Shown here in pieces: positions 41,438 to 50,738 of a stretch of 64,000 nt of DNA. The notes below the pieces were generated by a model. The model was given only the letters and a program-made list of their open reading frames with translations, made no database searches and was not told the origin of the DNA. Within the stretch, counting starts at the first letter, position 1. Each line of letters opens with the position of its first letter. The stretch spans positions 434,001 through 498,000 of the forward strand of contig CAWFTJ010000007.1 in assembly GCA_963818685.1 (NCBI GenBank). The letters are read 5' to 3'. The stretch comes from CAJCJE01 sp963818685 (GTDB lineage: Bacteria; Actinomycetota; Actinomycetes; Mycobacteriales; Pseudonocardiaceae). The position numbers were made by a program, and so were the translations under genes.

Positions 41438-43203
41438 CGGCGAGCTGGTGGGCGCGTGCCCGCACCGTGTTCCTGCTCTGCTTCCGTGCGGCGCCCGGTC
41501 GCAGCACCGCGCTGATCGCCTGCCAGATCGGGGCCAACCTGGCCACGCTGGCCGGCGCGTACAGCATCAAGCTGGTCACCGATGCCGCGCTGCGCGGCGA
41601 CCGCGCCGGGGTGATCGTCGCGGCGAGTGTGATGGCCGGCATGGGCCTGCTCGCGGTGTTGTTCGGCCGAGGCTATCTGCTGCTCACCACGTCCGTGTCC
41701 GAACTGGCCGGTCGCCACGTGGACAGCGAGCTGATCCGGCTCGCCGGCTCGATTCCCACCATCGAGCACTTCGAACGCCCGCACTACGCCGACCAGCTGA
41801 CCCTGATCCGCCAGGAGCGGGCAGCTCTGGCCGGCATGCTCAACGCCACCGTGCTCAACCTGCGCATTGCCGTCTCGCTGATCGGCGCGATCGCGATCCT
41901 GGCCTCGGTGAACCCGATCCTGCTCGCATTACCCGTGCTCGGCGTGCCCGCGCTGCTCGCCAACCAGCGCGCGTCCGCCATCGCCACCAGGGCACGCGAG
42001 GCGAGTGCGCCGTCGACGCGGCTGCGCAACCACCTCTACGCTGTCGCGTCCTCACCGGCCAGCGGCAAGGAGATCCGGGTGTTCGGCCTTGTCGACGAGC
42101 TGCTCGCCCGGCACGAGCGGGTCACGGACGAACTCGAACGCGCCGCGACCAGCGCCGCATACCGGGGCTTCGCCCGCACAACGGCCGCTTCGCTGATCTT
42201 CGCGGCCGGCTATGCCGGCGCCCTGCTCGTCGTGCTGTTGGCCGCCATCCACGGCACGGTCACGGCCGGCACGCTGGTTCTCACCATCACGCTGGCCGCG
42301 CTGCTCAACTCGCAACTCGCCACGGCCGCCCAGTACACGAGCTACTTCCAGCGCGTGCTCAGCGCGGCGGCCCGACTGATCTGGCTGCGCCGGCACGCCG
42401 CCCAACACTCGACCGAGCTGCCGGCGCCGCCGACCCACCTGCGCGACGGCATCACCCTCGACCACGTCAGCTTCAGCTACCCGGAAACCGACCGCGACGC
42501 GCTCACCGACATCACCGCGCACCTCCCGGCCGGTTCGGTCGTCGCCATCGTCGGCGAGAACGGCTCCGGCAAGACCACGCTGGTCAAACTGCTCAGCGCG
42601 CTCTACCAGCCGACCTCGGGCACGATCCGCGCGGACGACGTCGACCTGACCACCGTCGACCCGACGCGCTGGCAGCAGCGGATCAGCCCGGCCTTCCAGG
42701 ACTTCGTCCGCTTCGAGTTCACCATCGGCGAATCCGTCGGCGTCGGCGACCTGCCCCGCATCGCCGACGAACCAGCCATCACCCAAGCCCTGGTCAGGGC
42801 GGGCGCGGGCGACCTCGTCACGAACGGTCTCACCAGCCAACTCGGCACCACCTGGGGCGGCACCGACCTCTCCGGCGGGCAGTGGCAGAAGCTCGCGCTC
42901 GGTCGCGCGCTCATGCGCGAACAGCCGCTGCTCCGCGTGTTCGACGAGCCGACGGCGTCGCTGGACGCCGTCACCGAACAGGCCCTTTTCCAGCGCATCG
43001 CGACCGCGACAAGGGAACTGCCGGCGGCCGAGCGGCCGACCACGATCCTGGTCTCGCACCGGTTCGCCACCGCGACCATGGCCGACGAGATCCTGGTCCT
43101 CGACCAAGGCCGGATCATCGAACGCGGCAATCACACAACCCTGGTCAAGGCCGGTGGCAGGTACGCGGAACTGTACGAGCTACAGACCCGTGCCTACCGC
43201 TGA
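41434..43203 (+). CDS. ABC transporter half-exporter (TMD-NBD), second of a pair
   Basis: A 589-residue partner of the preceding gene, which it overlaps by ATGA. N-terminal membrane helices span about residues 20-320. The ATPase has Walker A GENGSGKTT, signature LSGGQWQK and Walker B LLRVFDEPTASLD with LVSHRF. Both ATP sites look complete by sequence, so degenerate-site asymmetry is not evident. It overlaps the convergent MFS gene by 10 bp. Confidence 0.93.
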   Translation: MTASWWARARTVFLLCFRAAPGRSTALIACQIGANLATLAGAYSIKLVTDAALRGDRAGVIVAASVMAGMGLLAVLFGRGYLLLTTSVSELAGRHVDSELIRLAGSIPTIEHFERPHYADQLTLIRQERAALAGMLNATVLNLRIAVSLIGAIAILASVNPILLALPVLGVPALLANQRASAIATRAREASAPSTRLRNHLYAVASSPASGKEIRVFGLVDELLARHERVTDELERAATSAAYRGFARTTAASLIFAAGYAGALLVVLLAAIHGTVTAGTLVLTITLAALLNSQLATAAQYTSYFQRVLSAAARLIWLRRHAAQHSTELPAPPTHLRDGITLDHVSFSYPETDRDALTDITAHLPAGSVVAIVGENGSGKTTLVKLLSALYQPTSGTIRADDVDLTTVDPTRWQQRISPAFQDFVRFEFTIGESVGVGDLPRIADEPAITQALVRAGAGDLVTNGLTSQLGTTWGGTDLSGGQWQKLALGRALMREQPLLRVFDEPTASLDAVTEQALFQRIATATRELPAAERPTTILVSHRFATATMADEILVLDQGRIIERGNHTTLVKAGGRYAELYELQTRAYR

Positions 43204-44648
43204 GCCTGCTTGATCGGTCGGATCACCAGGATCGCCACGATCAACGCGACCACGACGAAGCCGGCGCCGATCAGGAAACCGAGCTGGTAGCCCTTGGCCA
43301 GCGCCTCGACCTTGTCAACGCCCGAGGCGATCAGGCTCACGCTGCGCGTCGCGGACAACGTGGCCAGCAGCGCGAGACCGAGTGCGGCACCGACCTGCAT
43401 CGTCGTGTTCACCAGGCCGGAGGCCAGGCCGGCATCCTTCTCGTCCGTGCCGGACATGGCCAGCACGGCGAGGGTCGGGAACGCGATACCCACACCGACA
43501 CCGACCGGCACGGTCGCGGGCAGCACGTCGATCAGGTAGCTGCCGTGCACGGGCGCGCGGCCGAACAGGGCGAGGCCGACCGCGATCAGGACCAGGCCGG
43601 GCAGCAGCGTCGCGCGCGCGCCGAACCGGGTCATCAGCCGCTCGGTGTAGCGCAGCGACAGGATGCCGATGACGATCGTGGTCGGCAGGAAGGCGAGGCC
43701 GGTTTCGAGCGCGTCGTAGTGCAGGACGTCCTGCAGGTACAGCACGCCGAGCACGAACATGCCGAACATGCCGGCCACCGCGAGCATCTGCACCGCGTTC
43801 GCGCCGGAGACGTTGCGCGAGCGGAAGATCCGCAGCGGGATCAGTGGATTGCTCGCCATGGCCTCGCGGATGACGAACCCGACCAGCAACGCGATCGCGC
43901 CGCCGCCGAAGGCCAGCGTCTGCGGCGAGCCCCAGCCGTTCTCGGCGGCCGGCTTGACGATCGTGTACACGGCGAGCATCAGCGCGGCGGTGATGAGCAC
44001 GGCGCCGAGCCCGTCGGTGCCCTTGCTGAACCCGGTGCCCTTGTCCTTGGGCAGCAGGCGCGGCGCGAGCACCAGCGTGACGATGCCGATCGGGAGGTTG
44101 ATGAAGAAGATCCAGTGCCAGTTGATGCCCTGGGTGAGCACGCCGCCCGCGAGCAGGCCGATCGACCCGCCTGCCGTCGCCACGAAGCCGTACATGCCGA
44201 TCGCCCTTGCCTGTTCCCTCGGCTTCGGGAACATGGTGACGATCATGCCGAGGATCACGGCCGACGTCATGGCGCCGCCGACGCCCTGGACGAATCGCGC
44301 GGTGATGAGCACGGCCTGGCTCTGCGCCAGCCCGCACACGGCGGATGCCGTGGTGAACACGACGAGACCGGCGAGCATCATGCCGCGCCGGGAGATGATG
44401 TCGCCGAGCCTGCCGGCGAGCAGCAGCAGGCCGCCGAACGCGATCAGGTAGGCGTTGATGACCCAGGCCAGACCGGACGGCGAGAAGCCGAGGTCACTCT
44501 GGATCGCCGGCAGGGCGACGTTGACCACGGTCGCGTCGAGCACGATCATCAGCATGCCGATGCACAGCACGATGAGCGCGACCCAGCGGGAACGGTCATT
44601 CTGAGTGCCCACAACGGCACCCTGGGTGAGTTCAGCGGTCTGTGACAT
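43194..44648 (-). CDS. MFS transporter, DHA2 (EmrB/QacA-like) drug exporter
   Basis: A 484-residue 14-helix-type transporter. It has the motif A-like GRLGDIISRRGMML, the DHA2 motif VLDATVVNVALPAIQSDLGFS in helix 1, and motif C in the 4-5 region (GGSIGLLAGGVL). ATG 44648 follows GGAAGG. It is divergent from the sigma factor gene at 44731 and convergent to the ABC exporter. Substrates are unknown hydrophobic drugs or natural products. Confidence 0.93.
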   Translation of the reverse strand: MSQTAELTQGAVVGTQNDRSRWVALIVLCIGMLMIVLDATVVNVALPAIQSDLGFSPSGLAWVINAYLIAFGGLLLLAGRLGDIISRRGMMLAGLVVFTTASAVCGLAQSQAVLITARFVQGVGGAMTSAVILGMIVTMFPKPREQARAIGMYGFVATAGGSIGLLAGGVLTQGINWHWIFFINLPIGIVTLVLAPRLLPKDKGTGFSKGTDGLGAVLITAALMLAVYTIVKPAAENGWGSPQTLAFGGGAIALLVGFVIREAMASNPLIPLRIFRSRNVSGANAVQMLAVAGMFGMFVLGVLYLQDVLHYDALETGLAFLPTTIVIGILSLRYTERLMTRFGARATLLPGLVLIAVGLALFGRAPVHGSYLIDVLPATVPVGVGVGIAFPTLAVLAMSGTDEKDAGLASGLVNTTMQVGAALGLALLATLSATRSVSLIASGVDKVEALAKGYQLGFLIGAGFVVVALIVAILVIRPIKQAQR

Positions 44649-44730
44649 CGGGGAACCTTCCATATCGGAAAACCTAGCCACCAGTACCGACAGTCGCGAG
44701 CCCTTAAACTCATCGGTCGTGGGAGGACAA

Positions 44731-45723
44731 ATGCCGACCGACGTCATCGACTCGAATGTCGACGCCGACTTCGTCGCGTTGGCGGACCCGTTCCGTCGCG
44801 AGCTGTACGCGCACTGCTACCGCATGCTCGGTTCCGTGCACGATGCCGAAGACCTGGTGCAGGAGACCTATCTGCGGGCCTGGCGCGGGTACGAGAAGTT
44901 CGAGGGCCGTTCGTCGCTGCGCACCTGGCTGCACCGCATCGCGACCTCCGCGTGCCTGACCGCGCTGGAGGGCCGAGGCAGGCGCCCACTGCCGACCGGG
45001 CTCGGCGCACCCAGTGCGGATCCCACCGCGGACCTGGTTGAGCGGCAGGAAATTACCTGGCTCGAACCGATCCCACAGTCCATGATCGACGATCCGGCCG
45101 ACCCGGCGTCGATCGCGGAGCGCAGGGCCGGTATCCGGCTCGCGCTGATCGCCGCCCTGCAACACCTGCCGCCGCGCCAACGTGCCGTGCTGATCCTGTG
45201 CGAGGTGCTGAAGTGGCGCGCCGCCGAGGTTGCCAAGGCGCTGGACACCAGCACCGCGTCCGTGAACAGCCTGCTGCAACGCGCCCGCGCGCAGTTGGAC
45301 AAGCTCGCCCCGGTGCAGGACGAGGTGAGCGAACCGTCCGACGCGACCCGCCGCGCCATGCTGGATCGCTACGTTGACGCGTTCCAGGACTACGACCTCG
45401 CCGCGCTTTCCGAAATGTTCACCGAGGACGCGGTCTGGGAGATGCCGCCGTTCACCGGCTGGTACCAGGGCCCGGACGCGATCCGCACGCTCATCGAGCG
45501 CAACTGCCCGGCCAAGAACCCGCGCGAGCTGATGATGACCCGCACCGAAGCCAATGGTCAGCCCGCAGGCGCGCAGTACCTGCTCGACAGGGAAACCGGC
45601 GAGCACAAGGCGTTCAGCCTGCACGTGTTGACGCCGAGGGGCGGCAAGGTCGCGCACGTCACCGTCTTCTTCGATTTGAGTCTTTTCGAGGTTTTCGGGC
45701 TGCCCATGGTGTGGCCCGGGTAA
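44731..45723 (+). CDS. ECF-type RNA polymerase sigma factor with SnoaL-like C-terminal domain
   Basis: A 330-residue sigma-70-family factor. Region 2 is RELYAHCYRMLGSVHDAEDLVQETYLRAWRG, region 4 PPRQRAVLILCEVLKWRAAEVAKALDTSTASVNSLLQRARAQL, followed by a fused SnoaL-like domain (MFTEDAVWEMPPFTGWYQGPDAI). This architecture is TIGR02960/SigG-like, where the fused domain replaces a separate anti-sigma factor. ATG 44731 follows GGGAGGAC. It is divergent from the MFS exporter, a possible target. No ECF promoter was identified with confidence. Confidence 0.92.
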   Translation: MPTDVIDSNVDADFVALADPFRRELYAHCYRMLGSVHDAEDLVQETYLRAWRGYEKFEGRSSLRTWLHRIATSACLTALEGRGRRPLPTGLGAPSADPTADLVERQEITWLEPIPQSMIDDPADPASIAERRAGIRLALIAALQHLPPRQRAVLILCEVLKWRAAEVAKALDTSTASVNSLLQRARAQLDKLAPVQDEVSEPSDATRRAMLDRYVDAFQDYDLAALSEMFTEDAVWEMPPFTGWYQGPDAIRTLIERNCPAKNPRELMMTRTEANGQPAGAQYLLDRETGEHKAFSLHVLTPRGGKVAHVTVFFDLSLFEVFGLPMVWPG

Positions 45724-45775
45724 CCGCCCCGTCGTGTCGGGCAACCCCAGTTGGCGCCAAGGCGTCACCCCAGGC

Positions 45776-46987
45776 ATGGAGAGCATGAGCGGGCAGCTCT
45801 TGGACGATGATTCGATCACCGAGATCATCGTCCTGCCGAGGCGACCGCGTTTCTGGCGCCGTCCAGCGGTCAAATGGACGCGCCGCGCCGTGCTCGCCGC
45901 GTTGCTGGTGTTCCTGATCGTGGTCGGCGTGTCGATCGGTGGTGCGTTGACCGCGCCCGGCACCGACTCGACGGCCGCGCGACTGGCCGAATGGGGCCGC
46001 GACCACGGCCTCGGCGGCGTCGTGACCTGGCTGGAGCAGCAGCAGTACGACCACAACCAGCCGAAGGTCGGCGGCCTGCCACCAGGCGGCATCCAGCAGC
46101 CGCAGGGCGTGGTGACGACCGCTCCGCCCGCGTCCAACGAACCCGCACCGCCGCACACCCTGCCGGCGCCCGCCCCGATCCCGCCGGTCGCCGGTGGCGC
46201 CCCACTCCCGAACGAGGGCCAGTGGCAGACCGTGGTCACCGTGAAGGGTGCGGCCGCGGTCCGGGTCGCGCAGCTGCGGGTGGATGCGCAGCACACCTCG
46301 TTCGTGGCCGGCGTGATGTGGCTGGACCCCAACCTGGTGCGCGGCCAGTTGCAGCCCGGCTTCACCGACCCTGGCGGCAGGTGGCAGGCGTCCGACGAGA
46401 TCGCGCAGGCCGACCGAGGCAGCGTGGTCGCGGTGTTCAACGCGGGCTTCCGGCTCAACGCGAGCAAGGGCGGCTACTACAGCGAGGGCCGCACCGTGGT
46501 GCCGTTGCAGAACAACGCGGCGAGCCTGGTGATCGACAAGAACGGCGTCGCTGCCGTTGGCAGCTGGAACAACGAGGTCAGGATGACCCCCGATGTGGCG
46601 AGCGTCCGGCAGAACCTGGTGATGCTGGTTGACAACGGCCAGGTCAACCCGACCTGCTCGTCCGGTGGCTCGGTGTGGGGCGCGACGCTGGGCAACAACG
46701 CCTTCATCGACCGCTCCGCGTTCGGCGTGACCGCCGACGGCGCCGAGATCTACGTGGGCGGCCCGGCCCTCTCGGTCTGCACGCTTGGCAGGATCATGCA
46801 GGCGGCGGGCGTCGTGCGCGGCATGGAGCTGGACATCAACCCGGACTGGATCAGCGGCGCGTACTTCCACGACCAGCCCAGCGGCGACCCGCAGGGCTTC
46901 CGGCTCTACCCGCAGCAGAAGCTACCGCCGACCAAGTACTTCCAGCCGTCCAGCCGCGACTGGTTCGGTTGGTACGCTCGGTCGTGA
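45776..46987 (+). CDS. Membrane-anchored phosphodiester glycosidase (NAGPA)-like protein
   Basis: About 403 residues. There is a short cytoplasmic N-terminus, one membrane helix (VLAALLVFLIVVGVSIGGAL), a Pro-rich linker (PPASNEPAPPHTLPAPAPIPP), then a NAGPA-like domain with AVFNAGFRLNASKGGYYSEG, SLVIDKNGVAAVG and GMELDINPDW. It probably acts outside the cell on glycosyl-phosphodiester polymers; the substrate is unknown. The start could be ATG 45776 or 45785. Its stop overlaps the start of the S4 gene (TGATG). Confidence 0.88.
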   Translation: MESMSGQLLDDDSITEIIVLPRRPRFWRRPAVKWTRRAVLAALLVFLIVVGVSIGGALTAPGTDSTAARLAEWGRDHGLGGVVTWLEQQQYDHNQPKVGGLPPGGIQQPQGVVTTAPPASNEPAPPHTLPAPAPIPPVAGGAPLPNEGQWQTVVTVKGAAAVRVAQLRVDAQHTSFVAGVMWLDPNLVRGQLQPGFTDPGGRWQASDEIAQADRGSVVAVFNAGFRLNASKGGYYSEGRTVVPLQNNAASLVIDKNGVAAVGSWNNEVRMTPDVASVRQNLVMLVDNGQVNPTCSSGGSVWGATLGNNAFIDRSAFGVTADGAEIYVGGPALSVCTLGRIMQAAGVVRGMELDINPDWISGAYFHDQPSGDPQGFRLYPQQKLPPTKYFQPSSRDWFGWYARS

Positions 46988-47217
46988 TGGCCACGACTCC
47001 GATCCGCGACGTGTCGATCGTCGACGAGATGATCCGGCTCGGCCAGTTCCTCAAGCTGGCCGGCCTTGCCGACGACGGCGTCGAGGCCAAGGAGATGATC
47101 GAGGCTGGCGAGGTCACCGTCAACGGCAGGCCGGAGAACCGCAGGGGCCGGCAGCTCAAGATCGGCGACGTTGTCGCGGCCGAGACCGGCCGCGCCCGGA
47201 TCGTCAGCTCACACTGA
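46987..47217 (+). CDS. S4-domain RNA-binding protein
   Basis: A 76-residue S4 domain (MIRLGQFLKLAGLADDGVEAKEMIEAGEVTVNGRPENRRGRQL, KIGDVVA). It resembles RlbA/YaaA-type small RNA-binding proteins associated with ribosome assembly or DnaA/RecF loci. It overlaps the upstream glycosidase-like gene (TGATG). The target RNA is unknown. Confidence 0.93.
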   Translation: MATTPIRDVSIVDEMIRLGQFLKLAGLADDGVEAKEMIEAGEVTVNGRPENRRGRQLKIGDVVAAETGRARIVSSH

Positions 47218-47248
47218 TCGGGCGCCCTGGGTTCCTCGGCTCGACTGG

Positions 47249-47494
47249 TTACTGTAGGTAGTGCTCGACCTCGGACACGGGCCTGGCCTTGGCGTCATCC
47301 TCGGGTTGACCGGCCGCCTTGCGGGCCCTGCGCTGCCGCAGCAGGTCCCAGCACTGGTCAAGGGCCTCCTCGACGGCCTGTAGCTCGCGGCGCTCCTCGG
47401 CCGCGTCCAGCTCGCCTGCCTCGGTCCTGGTGCGCAGCTGGTGCTCGCGATCGACCAGCTCGTGCACCTTGGCCAGGATGTCCTTCTCCGTCAT
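47249..47494 (-). CDS. DUF2630-family protein
   Basis: An 81-residue helical protein (DILAKVHELVDREHQLRTR, LQAVEEALDQCWDLLRQRRARKAAG, PVSEVEHYLQ). This is the DUF2630 pattern of small actinobacterial proteins of unknown function, possibly coiled coil. Its ATG overlaps the stop of the choline-dehydrogenase-like gene (ATGA), so it ends the catabolic operon. Role in the pathway is unclear. Confidence 0.9.
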   Translation of the reverse strand: MTEKDILAKVHELVDREHQLRTRTEAGELDAAEERRELQAVEEALDQCWDLLRQRRARKAAGQPEDDAKARPVSEVEHYLQ

Positions 47495-49185
47495 TGCGCG
47501 TGTCCTTCCGTGGCGTTGCTCTCCGCCACGGTAGCGCGATGCCGGTAGAACTCCACCGGCTCGGCGGCCAATGGTGTGTTGCCGAGGATCAGGTCCGCCG
47601 CCTTCTCCGCGACCATCATCACCGGCGCGTAGATGTTGCCGTTGGTGATGTAGGGCATGACCGACGCGTCCACGACGCGCAACCCGTCCAGCCCGCGCAC
47701 CCGCATGGTCAGCGGGTCGACGACCGAGTCCTCGCCGACGCCCATGCGGCAGGTGCAGGACGGGTGCAGTGCGGTCTCGCCGTCCCGGCCGACCCAGTCC
47801 AGGATCTGCTCGTCGGTCTCGACGGACGGTCCCGGCGACAGCTCGCCGCCGTTGAACGGGGCGAGCGCGGGCTGGTTGAGGATCTCCCGCGCGACCCGGA
47901 TCGCCTCCACCCACTCGCGCCGGTCCGCCTCGGTGGACAGGTAGTTGAATTGGAGGGCCGGATGCTCGTTCGGGTCGGTCGAGCGGATCTTCACCGTGCC
48001 GCGCGCGTCCGAGTACATCGGTCCGATGTGGACCTGGTAGCCGTGCCCGCCGGCCGGCGCGGTGCCGTCGTAGCGGATGGCGATGGGCAGGAAGTGGAAC
48101 ATCAGGTTCGGGTAGGCCACGTCCTCGTTGGAGCGGACGAACCCGCCGCCCTCGAAGTGGTTGGTCGCACCGGGACCGCTGCGCAGGAACAGCCACTGCG
48201 CGCCGATGAACGGCCGACGCCACATCTTCAGCGCGGGCGCCATCGACACCGGCTGCGTGCACGCGTACTGGATGTAGACCTCAAGGTGGTCCTGGAGGTT
48301 CGCGCCGACACCGGGCAGGTCCGCGACCACGTCGATGCCGAGCTTGCCGAGATCCTCCGCGTTGCCGACGCCGGAGAGCTGCAACAGCTGCGGCGAGTTG
48401 ATCGCGCCGCCGCACAGGATGATCTCCGCGCCCATCGCGGTCCGCTTCGACCCGCGATGCGTGTAGTCGACGCCGACCGCCTTGATGCCGCGCCACCGCA
48501 GGTTGGTGACCATCGCCCTGGTCCGCACGGTCAGGTTCGGCCGCGACATCACCGGATGCAGGTAGGCACGCGCGGCCGAGAGTCGCCTGCCGCGCCGCAC
48601 GTTGCGGTCGAACGGTGCGAAACCCTCCTGCCGGTACCCGTTCACGTCCTCGGTGCGTGGGTAACCGGCCTGCTCCGTGGCTGTGAAGAACGCGGTGAAC
48701 AGCGGATTGGTGGCCGGGCCGCGTTCCAGTTCCAGCGGACCGGAATCACCGCGAAAACCGGCGTGTTCGCCGTCGCCGGCCAGGCAGTTCTCCATCCGCT
48801 TGAAGTAGGGCAGGCAGTGCGCGTAGTCCCAGGTTTCCATGCCTGGGTCGCTCGCCCAGCGCTCGTAGTCCAGCGGGTTGCCGCGCTGGAAGATCATCCC
48901 GTTGATGCTGCTCGACCCGCCGAGCACCTTGCCGCGCGCGTGATAGATGCGCCTGCCGTGCATGAACGGCTCCGGCTCCGACTCGTACTTCCAGTCGTAG
49001 AACCTGCTGCCGATCGGGAAGGTCAGCGCGGCAGGCATGTGGATGAACACGTCCCAGCGGTAGTCCGGCCGGCCCGCCTCCAGCACCAGAACCTTGGTGC
49101 CTGGAACGGCGGAGAGGCGGTTGGCCAGCGCGCTGCCGGCCGAACCACCGCCGACGATGATGAAGTCGTAGCTGGTTTCGGCCAT
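47491..49185 (-). CDS. GMC-family oxidoreductase (choline/alcohol dehydrogenase type)
   Basis: A 564-residue flavoprotein. FAD-binding VGGGSAGSALANRLS at the N-terminus, GMC signature GKVLGGSSSINGMIFQRGN, second signature GAINSPQLLQLSGVG, and active-site ALHPSCTCRMG and NGNIYAPVMM. Choline dehydrogenase converts choline to betaine aldehyde, and an ALDH gene is in the same operon, but other alcohols are possible. The start overlaps the permease stop (TGATG), and AAGGAG lies ahead of it. Confidence 0.92.
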   Translation of the reverse strand: MAETSYDFIIVGGGSAGSALANRLSAVPGTKVLVLEAGRPDYRWDVFIHMPAALTFPIGSRFYDWKYESEPEPFMHGRRIYHARGKVLGGSSSINGMIFQRGNPLDYERWASDPGMETWDYAHCLPYFKRMENCLAGDGEHAGFRGDSGPLELERGPATNPLFTAFFTATEQAGYPRTEDVNGYRQEGFAPFDRNVRRGRRLSAARAYLHPVMSRPNLTVRTRAMVTNLRWRGIKAVGVDYTHRGSKRTAMGAEIILCGGAINSPQLLQLSGVGNAEDLGKLGIDVVADLPGVGANLQDHLEVYIQYACTQPVSMAPALKMWRRPFIGAQWLFLRSGPGATNHFEGGGFVRSNEDVAYPNLMFHFLPIAIRYDGTAPAGGHGYQVHIGPMYSDARGTVKIRSTDPNEHPALQFNYLSTEADRREWVEAIRVAREILNQPALAPFNGGELSPGPSVETDEQILDWVGRDGETALHPSCTCRMGVGEDSVVDPLTMRVRGLDGLRVVDASVMPYITNGNIYAPVMMVAEKAADLILGNTPLAAEPVEFYRHRATVAESNATEGHAQ

Positions 49186-50738
49186 CAACCCGCTCCTTCC
49201 TCGCTGAGGACTGCCTGCGCTTCGGTCGCTGCCCACCTGCGCCTGCGCGCCACCAGCAGCACGCTGCCGATCGCCACGATGACCACCAGGAACACCACGG
49301 CGCCCCACTGGAAGTACCAGTGGTCGCTGCCGTACACCGACGCGCGCGGCCAGGCCAGGTTGATCGTCATCGAGAGGCCGTAGAGCACCGCGAACGCGTT
49401 CACCGCGGTGCCCCAGCGGCCAAGCGAGAAGTACCGACCGTGGTCCGGCTTTGGCCAGGTGCCACGCAACCTGCGCAGCAGCATCGGGCCGGTGACCATC
49501 AGGTACGGGATGTAGAACAGGATGATGGCGACCGAGGTGAGGATGTAGAACACCCGCTGGTTGCCGATGTTGATGACCAACAGCAGCACGGTCAGCACGC
49601 CGGTGATCAGCGCGGGCATGACCGGCGTCCTGGACCTCGGCGACACCTTGCCAAGCGCGCCGGAGAACGGCAGTCGCTTGTCCCGCGCCATGGCGAAGAT
49701 CATCCGGATGGCGGCGGTCTGCACGGCAAGGCAGCACACGGTGATCGCGATCGCCGAACACACCAGGAACACGTCGCCGAGCCCGGTGCCCAGGGTCGAC
49801 TTGATCAGGTACGGCATGCCGGAGGTGCTCAGCTCGTTGGCGTGCAGGTTGCCGACGGCCATCATGCCGACCAGCATCAACAGTCCACCCGCGATGAACG
49901 CGGCGGTCAGCGCGCGGAGGATGGCGCGTGGCGCGTGCCTGCGCGGTTCCCTTGTCTCCTCGGCGAGCGAGCCTGCCGTGTCAAACCCGTAGAACACGTA
50001 TGCGCTCATCAGCGAAGCGACCAGGAACGCACCGAAATAGCCCCACGAATGCCCGGCGGCCGTGCCGTTGGTGTCGAAAACGAGGCCGGGGCCGCGCTTG
50101 ATGTGCACGGCGAGCAGCACGATCAGCAGGGTCACGCCGAGCAGTTCGACGGCGACCCCGAAGTTGTTGATCTTCGCCATCAGCTTGACGCCGACGATGT
50201 TCACGATCGTGGTGAACACGACGAGGCCGAGCGCGAGCACGATCGCGTTCTTCGCCCCGTCCGGCGTCGCGGTCTGCCCGGCATCGGCCGAGCCGCCGAT
50301 GATCTGGAAGGCGAGCGACACCTGCGGCAGGATGATCTGATACGCCACCGCGACGGCGGCTGCCGTGACGATCGCGCCGATGCTCATGATCCAGCCCGCC
50401 ATCCACGACGTCCCCGGCCTGGCGATCTGCTTGGACCACTGGTACACCGAACCCGCGAGCGGATACTGGCCGGCGACCTCGGCGAAGCACAGCGCGACAG
50501 CGCCCTGGCCGATGAACACCAGTGGCCAGGTCCAGATGAAGGCGGGCCCGCCCGATGAGAAGCCGAAGAAGAACAGCTGGAAGACGCCGGTCATGATGGA
50601 GATGTAGCTGAAGCCCGCCGCGAAGGAGGAGAACGAGCCGAGCGAGCGCTCCAGTTCCTGCCGATAGCCGAACCTGGCCAGCTCGTGGGTGTCGTTTCCG
50701 TTGGCCGATAATGATTCCGGGGTGGATTGTGCTGTCAT
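49185..50738 (-). CDS. APC-superfamily amino acid/amine permease
   Basis: A 517-residue permease with about 12 hydrophobic helices. It has the APC features FSYISIMTGVFQLFFFGFSSGGPAF and SYVFYGFDTAGSLAEETREPRRHAPRAIL (truncated here), and is similar to GABA/choline-type (BAT1-like) transporters. It lies between the ALDH and GMC genes with overlaps on both sides, so it probably imports the substrate of this pathway, such as a quaternary amine. Confidence 0.92.
   Translation of the reverse strand: MTAQSTPESLSANGNDTHELARFGYRQELERSLGSFSSFAAGFSYISIMTGVFQLFFFGFSSGGPAFIWTWPLVFIGQGAVALCFAEVAGQYPLAGSVYQWSKQIARPGTSWMAGWIMSIGAIVTAAAVAVAYQIILPQVSLAFQIIGGSADAGQTATPDGAKNAIVLALGLVVFTTIVNIVGVKLMAKINNFGVAVELLGVTLLIVLLAVHIKRGPGLVFDTNGTAAGHSWGYFGAFLVASLMSAYVFYGFDTAGSLAEETREPRRHAPRAILRALTAAFIAGGLLMLVGMMAVGNLHANELSTSGMPYLIKSTLGTGLGDVFLVCSAIAITVCCLAVQTAAIRMIFAMARDKRLPFSGALGKVSPRSRTPVMPALITGVLTVLLLVINIGNQRVFYILTSVAIILFYIPYLMVTGPMLLRRLRGTWPKPDHGRYFSLGRWGTAVNAFAVLYGLSMTINLAWPRASVYGSDHWYFQWGAVVFLVVIVAIGSVLLVARRRRWAATEAQAVLSEEGAG

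Noticed and set aside
41448..44645. A 1065-codon open frame overlapping the second ABC half-transporter and running under the MFS gene
   Set aside because: It is out of frame with a clear ABC transporter and antisense to a clear MFS gene, and its composition (Arg, His, Gly rich) is that of a GC-rich shadow frame.
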